From Thiogranum longum (GTDB taxonomy: Bacteria > Pseudomonadota > Gammaproteobacteria > DSM-19610), in the NCBI RefSeq assembly GCF_004339085.1, contig NZ_SMFX01000001.1, forward strand, positions 881,227 to 945,226: a stretch of 64,000 nucleotides of DNA, given 5' to 3'. The translations under genes were made by a program, and so were the position numbers. The first letter of the stretch is position 1. Each line of letters begins with the position of its first letter. Below the pieces are notes generated by a model. It worked only from the letters and a program-made list of their open reading frames with translations. It did not search any database and had not been told where the DNA came from. Shown in pieces: positions 5,744 to 12,369 of this stretch.

Positions 5744-5976
5744 AAAGTAGCCGGTCAGTGACGCTATTTGGCCACGGTCATGGATCGCTATTCGTGACGC
5801 CTGTTGGGTTGGGCGCTGGGCAAGGAGCGAACGGCTGCGCTGTCACGAAGAGCCCTGCGTCATGCCTTACGCGTGCGCCAGCCATCCAGTCACCGATGGA
5901 GTTTGATCAAGCATGTTTATAACTACGGGGTGTCAACTTTTTAGTAGGAACTCCCCGTTCAATTGAGACATAATAA
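5744..5976. other. non-coding segment after the broken attC
   Basis: No gene is seen in these 233 bases. They contain an inverted repeat TTCGTGAC (5791-5798) and GTCACGAA (5842-5849) with GC-rich flanks, possibly a degenerate attC-like fold, and the 15-mer at 5924-5938 that recurs inverted at 9041-9055. It may hold the nitrilase promoter, but no convincing hexamers are visible. Confidence 0.4.
5924..5938 (+). repeat. 15-bp inverted repeat, left copy
   Basis: TACGGGGTGTCAACT, whose exact reverse complement lies at 9041-9055. The pair brackets the nitrilase-to-YkgJ segment. Confidence 0.5.
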
Positions 5977-6912
5977 ATGACAAAGATAGCAATCATACAA
6001 GAGTCCTCCGTTTTACTTGATAGAGATAAAACGATTGATAAGGCAGTTCAATTGATAGAGCAAGCAGCATCAAACGGCGCCGAGCTGGCTATATTCCCTG
6101 AAGCATACATATCTGGCTACCCCGCCTGGATATGGAGGCTGCGTCCCGGTGGTGACTGGGGTGCAAGTGAAGAGTTACATTCTCGTTTATTAGATAGCGC
6201 CGTTGATATTGATGCCGGTGACCTGAAACCTCTATATGAAAGTGCGAAGAAGAATAAAATTAGCGTTATTTGTGGATTAAACGAACGAGACAATATAGTA
6301 AGTAATGCAACACTCTACAACACAGCAGTAATGATTAGTAAAGACGGTAATATTGTTAATCGTCACCGTAAACTTATGCCAACAAATCCTGAAAGAATGG
6401 TCTGGGGTTTTGGTGATGGTACTGGTTTAAATGTTGTAGAAACGACAGCAGGAAGAACAGGAACTTTAATTTGCTGGGAAAATTACATGCCTTTATCAAG
6501 GTATGCTCTTTATTCACAGAATCTCGAAATTTATGTTGCACTCACATACGATAGCGGCGATGGGTGGATAGGAACAATGCAACACATCGCGCGAGAAGCG
6601 CGTTGCTGGGTTATATGTAGCGGCGTAGTTATTACAAACCGCGACATTCCTAACGATTTTCCAGATAAAGAAACCTTTTATCCTTCTGATGAAGAATGGA
6701 TAAACCCTGGAGACTCTATAGTCGTCGCACCTGGTGGTGAAATAGTAGCGGGTCCAATGCATAAAGAAAAAGGTATTCTATATGCAGAGGTAGACTCAAA
6801 ACGAGTTGCTATTTCAAAACGTGACCTTGATGTTTCCGGGCATTACGCCAGACCAGATATTTTTACGCTTAGTGTCGATAAAAATACACAGAGTCCAATA
6901 AAATTCAAATGA
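5977..6912 (+). CDS. nitrilase family carbon-nitrogen hydrolase
   Basis: A 311-aa cytoplasmic nitrilase-branch enzyme that would hydrolyse an organic nitrile to acid and ammonia. The catalytic triad is visible: Glu in IFPEAYISGYP (about residue 42), Lys in NRHRKLMPTNPER (about 130) and Cys in GTLICWENYMP (about 164). The CWENYMP context favours a true nitrilase over an amidase. It lies beyond the truncated attC but decayed attC pieces follow, so it was probably cassette cargo. Base composition is AT-rich like the cassettes. Substrate unknown. Confidence 0.9.
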   Translation: MTKIAIIQESSVLLDRDKTIDKAVQLIEQAASNGAELAIFPEAYISGYPAWIWRLRPGGDWGASEELHSRLLDSAVDIDAGDLKPLYESAKKNKISVICGLNERDNIVSNATLYNTAVMISKDGNIVNRHRKLMPTNPERMVWGFGDGTGLNVVETTAGRTGTLICWENYMPLSRYALYSQNLEIYVALTYDSGDGWIGTMQHIAREARCWVICSGVVITNRDIPNDFPDKETFYPSDEEWINPGDSIVVAPGGEIVAGPMHKEKGILYAEVDSKRVAISKRDLDVSGHYARPDIFTLSVDKNTQSPIKFK

Positions 6913-6937
6913 AAAGCAAATCTGACAAATCGCTTAA

Positions 6938-6970
6938 CCGGACGCGCTACGTGCACATAACCACTAGAGA
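6938..6970 (+). repeat. decayed attC-like remnant
   Basis: CGCTTAACCGGACGCGC followed by GCACATAACCAC resembles the left halves of two attC sites joined together (compare the CAACCGGACGCGC in attC 7). The right core is missing. It overlaps or follows the 3' end of the nitrilase gene. Confidence 0.45.
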
Positions 6971-6983
6971 GAACGAGGGCTAC

Positions 6984-7382
6984 ATGAAAGAGATTACAGG
7001 GATAAATCACATTGGAATCAGGGTTGAAAACCTGGATGATGCGAGAAAGTTTTACGAACAACTCGGGTTTATATTTCTTGCAGGTCCTGTCGGTCCAGAA
7101 CCCGTCGCGATAATGGAGCATCCATCTGGTGTGAATATAAATTTTATTTTAAATGCGGATTCAGGAATTACAAAAAATATTCTAATGGATGTAAAGGAAA
7201 GATATCCAGGCTACACACATATTGCCCTGGATGTAAATGATATTAGTGCTGTTCAGAAACAAATAGAAGATCTAGGCATCAATATTACAGAAGGACCAAT
7301 AACACTACCAGATGGTGGAATCATGTTCTTCATACGTGACCAAGATAAAAATGTAATCGAGTTCCATCAAAATAGCGCTTAA
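6984..7382 (+). CDS. glyoxalase/VOC-fold protein
   Basis: A 132-aa vicinal-oxygen-chelate domain protein. ITGINHIGIRVENLDDARKFYEQLGF (residues 4-29) is the classic opening with a metal-ligand His, followed by HIALDVNDI (second His, about residue 75) and GIMFFIRDQDKNVIEFHQ with the late Glu ligand. These proteins include glyoxalases, dioxygenases and resistance enzymes; nothing here decides the reaction. The start at 6984 is chosen because it gives the standard family N-terminus. It probably travelled as integron cargo. Confidence 0.85.
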   Translation: MKEITGINHIGIRVENLDDARKFYEQLGFIFLAGPVGPEPVAIMEHPSGVNINFILNADSGITKNILMDVKERYPGYTHIALDVNDISAVQKQIEDLGINITEGPITLPDGGIMFFIRDQDKNVIEFHQNSA

Positions 7383-7402
7383 TGCACCATGATTTTCGAT
7401 TA

Positions 7403-7497
7403 CTTAACAACAACGATCTGTTGCACGCTGACGTTCTAAAGCGGCCACCGAAAAAGCAGGCCACAACTTTAGCGCGCAGGTGAGCCGGGCGTTAGGC
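7403..7497 (+). repeat. probable attC site, diverged
   Basis: TTAACAACAAC at about 7404 and GTTAGGC at 7491-7497 bound about 90 bases with internal complementary pieces (CTAAAG near 7436 and CTTTAG near 7467; GGCC pairs). This is consistent with an attC, but the cores do not match each other perfectly. Confidence 0.5.
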
Positions 7498-7517
7498 GAA
7501 AAAAGGAAAGTACCGTG

Positions 7518-7946
7518 ATGAGGAAGAAGCTGCAGATTATTGCGCCAATTGTTCTTGTCGCAACAAGTAACTTATTAACCGCAGATGAAGACCCAAGGCG
7601 GCTGGTTGAGCTACCAGAAATGATGCAGCAGCATATGATGTCAAATATGCGCGATCATTTAGTAGCCATAAATGAAATACTTATAAACCTGGCAAATGAG
7701 CAGCCAGACCAGGCAGCAGAAATAGCAGAATCGCAGCTGGGAATGAGTTCACTTGAATCACATGGAGCAAGTCACATGGCCAGGCTTATGCCGGAAGGTA
7801 TGCGCCAGGCGGGCACAAGCATGCACAGAGCAGCAAGCCGCTTTTCGCTAAAAGCTCAAGAAGGGGATTTATTGTCTACTTATAAGGCTCTTTCTGAAGT
7901 TACATCTGCTTGTGTGGCATGTCATACAGGTTACCGTATTCGATAA
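7518..7946 (+). CDS. exported class II cytochrome c (c'/c556-like)
   Basis: A 142-aa protein with an N-terminal signal peptide (to about residue 22, after LLTA) and a haem c site CVACH near the C-terminus. A single CxxCH at the end of a four-helix protein is the layout of cytochrome c'/c556. It would be periplasmic and act in electron transfer or NO binding. The ATG at 7518 is preferred over the GTG at 7515. It sits between two attC-like sequences, so it may be mobile cargo. Confidence 0.8.
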   Translation: MRKKLQIIAPIVLVATSNLLTADEDPRRLVELPEMMQQHMMSNMRDHLVAINEILINLANEQPDQAAEIAESQLGMSSLESHGASHMARLMPEGMRQAGTSMHRAASRFSLKAQEGDLLSTYKALSEVTSACVACHTGYRIR

Positions 7947-7954
7947 TCATAATA

Positions 7955-8030
7955 TCGCCCGATAATGCGCTCGTTCTGACGAAAGCTCCGCTGCGCCCCG
8001 TTTGCGCCGCACAGCCTGGTCGTATGTGCC
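7955..8030 (+). repeat. decayed attC remnant
   Basis: The stretch AATGCGCTCGTTCTGACG to CGTTTGCGCCGCACAGCCTGGTCGTATGT aligns with attC site 1 (619-690), but both core sites have lost bases (ATAATG for ATAAC, GTATGT for GTTATGT). It marks the last visible trace of the array. Confidence 0.65.
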
Positions 8031-8165
8031 TGAGGTTGACGTTCGCTATCAATCCAGTACTCTATCGAGATTTCCGATACTATCGATGCTATTAAGAGCA
8101 TAATCGGTTGTAAAATACCGTATTCTAACGGCTCCAGTCCTGAAATTATGTAGAGGAGAATACAA

Positions 8166-8333
8166 GTGGCCAAGCCCAATTACGCGTTTGAAAAGCGCCA
8201 GAAAGAAATCGCCAAAAAGAAAAAGAAGGAAGAGAAGCGGTTACAAAAAGCGGGGGTAGGCGATAGTCAGCCGCAGGATGCCCGGCCTGTACCTGGAAAT
8301 GATGATAAAGCGGCAACAACCGGCGACACGTAG
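8166..8333 (+). CDS. small basic protein upstream of cold-shock gene
   Basis: A 55-aa lysine-rich protein starting at GTG 8166 with GAGGAG 7-12 nt upstream. It opens MAKPNYAFEKRQKEIAKKKKKEEKRLQ, a sequence pattern I recall from short conserved proteobacterial proteins encoded near cold-shock genes, and ends in an acidic disordered tail. No function is known; the charge and neighbour suggest nucleic-acid binding, which is inference. Confidence 0.7.
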   Translation: MAKPNYAFEKRQKEIAKKKKKEEKRLQKAGVGDSQPQDARPVPGNDDKAATTGDT

Positions 8334-8382
8334 GTAAATAATCGAAGTTAATGAATATTAAACACACAAAGGAAAACACGAC

Positions 8383-8589
8383 ATGAGTACAGGTACCGTA
8401 AAGTGGTTCAATGCAGATAAGGGTTTCGGTTTTATCACCCCGGATGATGGTGGCAAGGATTTATTTGTTCATCATTCGGAAATCCAGAGTGGTGGTGGAT
8501 ATGCGACGCTTAGTGATGGTCAGAAAGTAGAGTATGAAGTTGGGCAAGGCCAAAAAGGGCCGTGTGCGAATAAGGTTACGCCACTCTAG
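8383..8589 (+). CDS. cold-shock domain protein (CspA family)
   Basis: A 68-aa single cold-shock domain. The RNA-binding motifs RNP1 (KGFGFI, residues 13-18) and RNP2 (LFVHH, about 27-31) are intact. It acts as an RNA chaperone binding single-stranded nucleic acid in the cytoplasm. It follows the small basic protein by 49 bases and may share its transcript. The start has AAAGGA upstream. Confidence 0.93.
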   Translation: MSTGTVKWFNADKGFGFITPDDGGKDLFVHHSEIQSGGGYATLSDGQKVEYEVGQGQKGPCANKVTPL

Positions 8590-8671
8590 GCCGGGACGCT
8601 TCGCTACGCGCCCCTGGCGGCGAAAACAAAGCCTGTCGCTGAAGCTGATAATTCGTTTTCAGGCGATGTAA

Positions 8672-8995
8672 ATGGATGTCTATATTAAAAATGAAAAGTC
8701 GTTTATGACAATCGACGCTATAACGCTGCATGATACCGAGTTGACCTGTAGAAAATGTGAGGCCTACTGTTGCCGTTTAGAGGTGCTGCTCATTGGTGAT
8801 ACCGATGTGCCCGACAATTATATTGAGCTAGATGAGTGGGGCGGGAGGAGCATGGCGCGGCTAGAAGATGGCTGGTGTTCGGCCCTGGATAGAAACACCA
8901 TGATGTGTATGATTTACGAGAAGCGGCCAAAAATTTGCCGTGACCTTGAGATGGGGGGATACGAGTGTATTTCCGAACGAGCCGCCAATCTGTAG
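8672..8995 (+). CDS. YkgJ-type cysteine-cluster protein
   Basis: A 107-aa protein of the YkgJ/UPF0153 zinc- or iron-chelating cysteine-cluster family. The motif CRKCEAYCC (about residues 26-34) is followed by the later CSALDRNTMMCMIYEKRPKICRDLEMGGYEC. Members are small cytoplasmic proteins with no settled function. A start at 8708 (second Met) is also possible. The adjacent iron-storage remnants make an iron link tempting, but that is speculative. Confidence 0.82.
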   Translation: MDVYIKNEKSFMTIDAITLHDTELTCRKCEAYCCRLEVLLIGDTDVPDNYIELDEWGGRSMARLEDGWCSALDRNTMMCMIYEKRPKICRDLEMGGYECISERAANL

Positions 8996-9040
8996 ATGTA
9001 GAACAAGACAGTCAAGTCGTTCCGAGAGTGCCTGCGAAAT

Positions 9041-9055
9041 AGTTGACACCCCGTA
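9041..9055 (-). repeat. 15-bp inverted repeat, right copy
   Basis: AGTTGACACCCCGTA, the exact reverse complement of 5924-5938. It lies just upstream of the ferritin fragment. Confidence 0.5.
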
Positions 9056-9073
9056 TTAAATGAGGAGTAGTGT

Positions 9074-9169
9074 ATGTCAAATGAAGGCTACCACGAACCA
9101 ATCGACGAGCTTACTGATGAAACCAGATATATGCATAGAGTAATTACCTCGCTAATTGCTCACAAGTAA
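9074..9169 (+). pseudogene. N-terminal fragment of an encapsulated ferritin-like gene
   Basis: A 31-codon frame, preceded by GAGGAG, reads MSNEGYHEPIDELTDETRYM followed by HRVITSLIAHK and a stop. From memory this matches the first 25 or so residues of encapsulated-ferritin (EncFtn) proteins, which begin with an HEP-x-E-x-L-x-x-E-T motif and continue with a ferroxidase helix. The catalytic continuation (Glu/His around the diiron site) is gone, so this is a broken relic. No encapsulin shell gene is in the window. Confidence 0.6.
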
Positions 9170-9287
9170 CGGCCACTAAATTCCAGTTTATTCCAGCCTG
9201 TACCAGACAAGTCATTCAGGCGTGACATGCGCTCCGCTATGGGAATTTAACCCTAAGGTTAACCGCTCGGAGCCGAGAATCTGAACG

Positions 9288-10178
9288 ATGCTACTGAAAA
9301 CTGTGTTTGGGACAATGCGCCCCTCATTTCTTGTTTTGTCTCCCATTTGTGTATTTCTGGGTTTTAGTACTTCGCTTGCTGCCCGGTCACATGTGAGCCC
9401 AATTTTATTTTTTCTTGTTCTTACCGGTGCGGTCTTCGCTCATATAAGCGTAAACATGCTTAATGAATACTTCGACTTCAAAAGTGGGCTGGATTTCAAA
9501 ACCGAAAAAACAGCCTTTAGTGGTGGCAGTGGTGCACTTCCAGGCAACCCTGAAATGGCTAATGCAGTCCTGATTATCGGCCTGTTGTCGTTGATGGTGA
9601 CAGCCATAATCGGCGTCTACCTCATTCTTGAGCGGGGCATTCAGATCCTGCCTGTTGGCATTGCCGGTGTGGTTTTGATCATTACCTATACACAATGGCT
9701 TAACCGATTTCCATTTCCATGCCTGATCGCTCCTGGCCTGGGATTTGGGATTCTGATGGTTCTCGGTACACATATGATTTTAACCGGTGGGAATTCACAT
9801 TTACCCTGGCTGGTTTCCCTCGTGCCGTTTTTCCTGATAAACAACCTTCTTTTGCTAAATCAGTACCCGGACGTAAAGGCGGATGCCAGCGTTGGTCGCA
9901 ATACCTTTCCAATTGCATATGGTCTGGATAAAAGCACTGTCGTATACACGATATTTTTTGTGGCAGCGTATTTATCGATACTTGTCGCTATTGCTAAAGG
10001 ATATATACCAGGTCAGAGTATTATTGCTGTTATTCCTGCTGTATTTTCGTTGTATGCTCTTTCGGGGGCGCGCAAATATGCATCAAGAATCGGTGATTAC
10101 CCCCGATACCTGGGAGCGAATGTGGCTGCGGCTGTATCAACTCCATTATTGCTTGGTGTCTCGATAATCAATGGCTGA
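9288..10178 (+). CDS. UbiA/MenA-family membrane prenyltransferase
   Basis: A 296-aa polytopic protein of the UbiA superfamily. The first aspartate-rich motif reads NMLNEYFDFKSGLD (about residues 58-71) and the second NQYPDVKADASVGRNTFP (about 191-208); both bind the Mg-diphosphate of a polyprenyl donor. About eight membrane helices are predicted. Sequence features favour the MenA-like branch, which prenylates an aromatic head group for quinone synthesis. No men or ubi genes lie nearby, so the acceptor is unknown. Confidence 0.87.
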   Translation: MLLKTVFGTMRPSFLVLSPICVFLGFSTSLAARSHVSPILFFLVLTGAVFAHISVNMLNEYFDFKSGLDFKTEKTAFSGGSGALPGNPEMANAVLIIGLLSLMVTAIIGVYLILERGIQILPVGIAGVVLIITYTQWLNRFPFPCLIAPGLGFGILMVLGTHMILTGGNSHLPWLVSLVPFFLINNLLLLNQYPDVKADASVGRNTFPIAYGLDKSTVVYTIFFVAAYLSILVAIAKGYIPGQSIIAVIPAVFSLYALSGARKYASRIGDYPRYLGANVAAAVSTPLLLGVSIING

Positions 10179-10298
10179 CAAGTCGCCCGCGCCGGAGGGG
10201 CGCCTGTTACAGTTGGTGCGGCCAGAGTGACATTCTGGGGGGCGCTTGCCATGGTGTTAACTGCAGGTGTCGGGAGATTATTCGGTGTGGCCGCGTAG
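10179..10298 (+). pseudogene. C-terminal remnant of a VIT/CCC1-type iron transporter
   Basis: Starting directly after the stop of the prenyltransferase, and in its frame, 39 codons read QVARAGGAPV then TVGAARVTFWGALAMVLTAG then VGRLFGVAA and a stop. As recalled from the family, this resembles the last segment of VIT1/CCC1 (DUF125) iron/manganese transporters: A-x-x-G-G-A-P, then a FWGALAM-x-x-TAG-x-G helix. No start codon or upstream half is present, so it is a relic left by deletion. Confidence 0.55.
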
Positions 10299-10388
10299 TG
10301 ACATTCCGGCTGGCAGAGCTGGTGTTGCCTGAAACAATGCAATATATTCTTTATGATTAAACAACAAGCACCAAGTTAAAACACGCAG

Positions 10389-11024
10389 ATGACATTAAAT
10401 CCAACGCCTCTATTACTGGATAATTTATACTGGATAACGCTGCTGGCCGTCATTGTCTCGTCCGCATCAGGTGTTCTGAAGGCCGGCTTCAAACAGTACG
10501 ATTTGTTCGGCGTAATTATAATTGCTATAGCAACAGGCCTTGGTGGTGGTTCGCTACGCGACATGCTGCTGGACAGGGATACATTCTGGATTCGCGACCA
10601 GGTATTCTTTATGGCATCGCTTGCTAGTGCCATTGTGATCTTTATTGCGTCAAGGCTTGTTGTGGTTCCCCCGAGATTCTTCCTGGTTGCAGATGCCGCC
10701 GGTCTGGCAACGTTTGGTGTGGCAGGTACTCTGGTGTCGCTAATGGTTGGTGCCCCGCCTCTTATTGCAAGCTTTATGGGTGTTATTACAGGAACCATGG
10801 GTGGTGTTTTCCGTGACCTGCTATGCAACGAACCACCTGTTGTTTTTCTCAGCCCTTTATATGCAACAGTCTCGTGGGTCGGTTCTTTGTTCTTTATCGG
10901 TTTCCTGCACTTCGGTCTGGACATAACGCTGGCAGCTGTTATTGCAGGGCTGGGCATATTTATTTCACGCCTGCTGGCCATTTACTACAATATTACACTA
11001 CCCAAATTCCGTTTTAAGTCCTGA
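10389..11024 (+). CDS. TRIC/YicG-like (UPF0126) cation channel protein
   Basis: A 211-aa membrane protein with two repeats of three helices plus one, as in the trimeric intracellular cation channel family (UPF0126; YadS and YicG in E. coli). Each repeat carries a glycine-rich kinked helix: AIATGLGGGSLRDMLL (about residues 46-61) and GVITGTMGGVFRDLLC (about 134-149). It would conduct K+ or other ions across the inner membrane; the natural substrate is not established for most bacterial members. Confidence 0.9.
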   Translation: MTLNPTPLLLDNLYWITLLAVIVSSASGVLKAGFKQYDLFGVIIIAIATGLGGGSLRDMLLDRDTFWIRDQVFFMASLASAIVIFIASRLVVVPPRFFLVADAAGLATFGVAGTLVSLMVGAPPLIASFMGVITGTMGGVFRDLLCNEPPVVFLSPLYATVSWVGSLFFIGFLHFGLDITLAAVIAGLGIFISRLLAIYYNITLPKFRFKS

Positions 11025-11069
11025 TATCGCTAACAGGTAGCTATTCAATGCAGGTAATGCAGCCTTACC

Positions 11070-11600
11070 ATGAATCACCCTGAAAGTGAGTGTGTGAATA
11101 TTGCGCTCCGTTACCCTGAAGCTGTCAGGCGGCTACGGATATTGTTGGCCATATCTGCCGTAAGCCTGTTTGCGGGGCTGGTCACGCCCATTATCACCTT
11201 GAAGAAATTCGTACTGGTAGAGAATACTTTCTCTGTGCTGGGTGGTGTGCTGGAATTATTAAAAGAGGGGCAGGTGTTTCTGTTTGTTATTATTGCCGGT
11301 TTCAGTGTTGTGTTGCCGATCCTGAAAATCGGTGTTTTGTACCGGCTGCTTGGCAAGCGTGCAATGCCCGCCAACAACCTTGACAGGGCTTTGCGGTTGA
11401 TGCATTTGTACGGGAAATGGTCGATGCTGGATGTTTTTGTCGTTGCAGTGCTGGTAGTAGCTGTTAAGCTCGGCGTAATCGTCAGCGTCGAAATGCGTTT
11501 TGGATTATATGCCTTTGCATTGTCCGTATTGCTGACTATGTATATTACAGCCAGAGTCGTGACGTTGACGGACAGCTCATGTGCGACTGGGCACTCATAA
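11070..11600 (+). CDS. PqiA-like (paraquat-inducible protein A) membrane protein
   Basis: A 176-aa protein containing one PqiA domain with four predicted helices. Family features are the helix LAISAVSLFAGLVTPIITLKKF, the FSVLGGVLELLKEGQ segment and IAGFSVVLPILKIGVLYRL, then WSMLDVFVVAVLVVAVK. Full-length PqiA has two such domains and zinc ribbons; this is the short single-domain form. PqiA proteins work with MCE proteins in lipid trafficking between membranes, but no pqiB partner is present here. Confidence 0.82.
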   Translation: MNHPESECVNIALRYPEAVRRLRILLAISAVSLFAGLVTPIITLKKFVLVENTFSVLGGVLELLKEGQVFLFVIIAGFSVVLPILKIGVLYRLLGKRAMPANNLDRALRLMHLYGKWSMLDVFVVAVLVVAVKLGVIVSVEMRFGLYAFALSVLLTMYITARVVTLTDSSCATGHS

Positions 11601-11625
11601 CCGCCAGATAACGGGAGGTTCTTGC

Positions 11626-11808
11626 ATGAACAAACCGGGGGATACCACACCGATGAAATCATCCGGCCTGGTTGTTGTCGGTGTGACGGCCATTGGTGTG
11701 ATTGCAAGTCTGATTGGCGCCCTTTGGGTCGGTAAGCGGCAGCGTGAAAAAATGCGCTCCGGGTCAGACAGCGAAGCAGCGCGGAAGGACGGTAATGATG
11801 AAGAATGA
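11626..11808 (+). CDS. small single-pass membrane protein
   Basis: A 60-aa protein with one helix (SGLVVVGVTAIGVIASLIGALWVG, broken here for length at about residues 13-36) followed by a basic then acidic cytoplasmic tail. GGGAGG lies 7 nt upstream of the ATG at 11626. It sits 26 bases after the PqiA-like gene and 21 before the DUF3465 gene, so it is likely part of the same transcript. No family is recognised. Confidence 0.65.
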   Translation: MNKPGDTTPMKSSGLVVVGVTAIGVIASLIGALWVGKRQREKMRSGSDSEAARKDGNDEE

Positions 11809-11829
11809 TATGACGGGTGGTTCAATGCT

Positions 11830-12288
11830 ATGAAGAAGGGTGCCAAAAAACCGCTGTTTCTTGTTATTGCCTTGGCGCTGGTTTACGGGATAGCCCAGGA
11901 GCGGGGGATTACCCTGCCCGGACTGGCAGGCCAGGATCAGGTTTCGGGTGAGGTTTCGGGCAATGCATTGCAGCAGGCCATCAGTAACCGGAAAAGCGAC
12001 GTCCAGGTCCGGGGTGAAGGTGTGGTGGTGAAAGTCTTGCCGGATGATCTTGATGGTTCAAGGCATCAACGATTGCTCGTCAAACTTCCCGCCGGTCAGA
12101 CTATCCTGATTGCACACAATATTGACCTTGCGCCACGAGTGGCCAATCTGCGTGCCGGTGATACGCTGGCATTCTACGGTGAGTATGAATGGAATGAAAA
12201 AGGGGGCGTTGTACACTGGACGCACCATGACCCGGGTGGGCGCCATATTGGTGGCTGGCTTGAGCACCAGGGAAAGACTTATCAATAA
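11830..12288 (+). CDS. DUF3465 family exported protein
   Basis: A 152-aa protein with an N-terminal membrane anchor or signal (residues 8-22) and a C-terminal DUF3465 domain. The domain looks like a small OB-type barrel: VQVRGEGVVVKVLPDDLDGSRHQRLLVKL, ILIAHNIDLAPRV, LRAGDTLAFYGEYEW and the conserved end VVHWTHHDPGGRHIGGWLEH. The HWTHHDP motif is diagnostic. The protein is expected in the periplasm; its function is unknown. Confidence 0.85.
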   Translation: MKKGAKKPLFLVIALALVYGIAQERGITLPGLAGQDQVSGEVSGNALQQAISNRKSDVQVRGEGVVVKVLPDDLDGSRHQRLLVKLPAGQTILIAHNIDLAPRVANLRAGDTLAFYGEYEWNEKGGVVHWTHHDPGGRHIGGWLEHQGKTYQ

Positions 12289-12369
12289 TCGAGACTGCAT
12301 CAGGCGTCCCCGGTCAGAACGTCTGGCAGTGTGGATGTCGTCAAGGATATTATGTTCTAGCGGTGGTGC

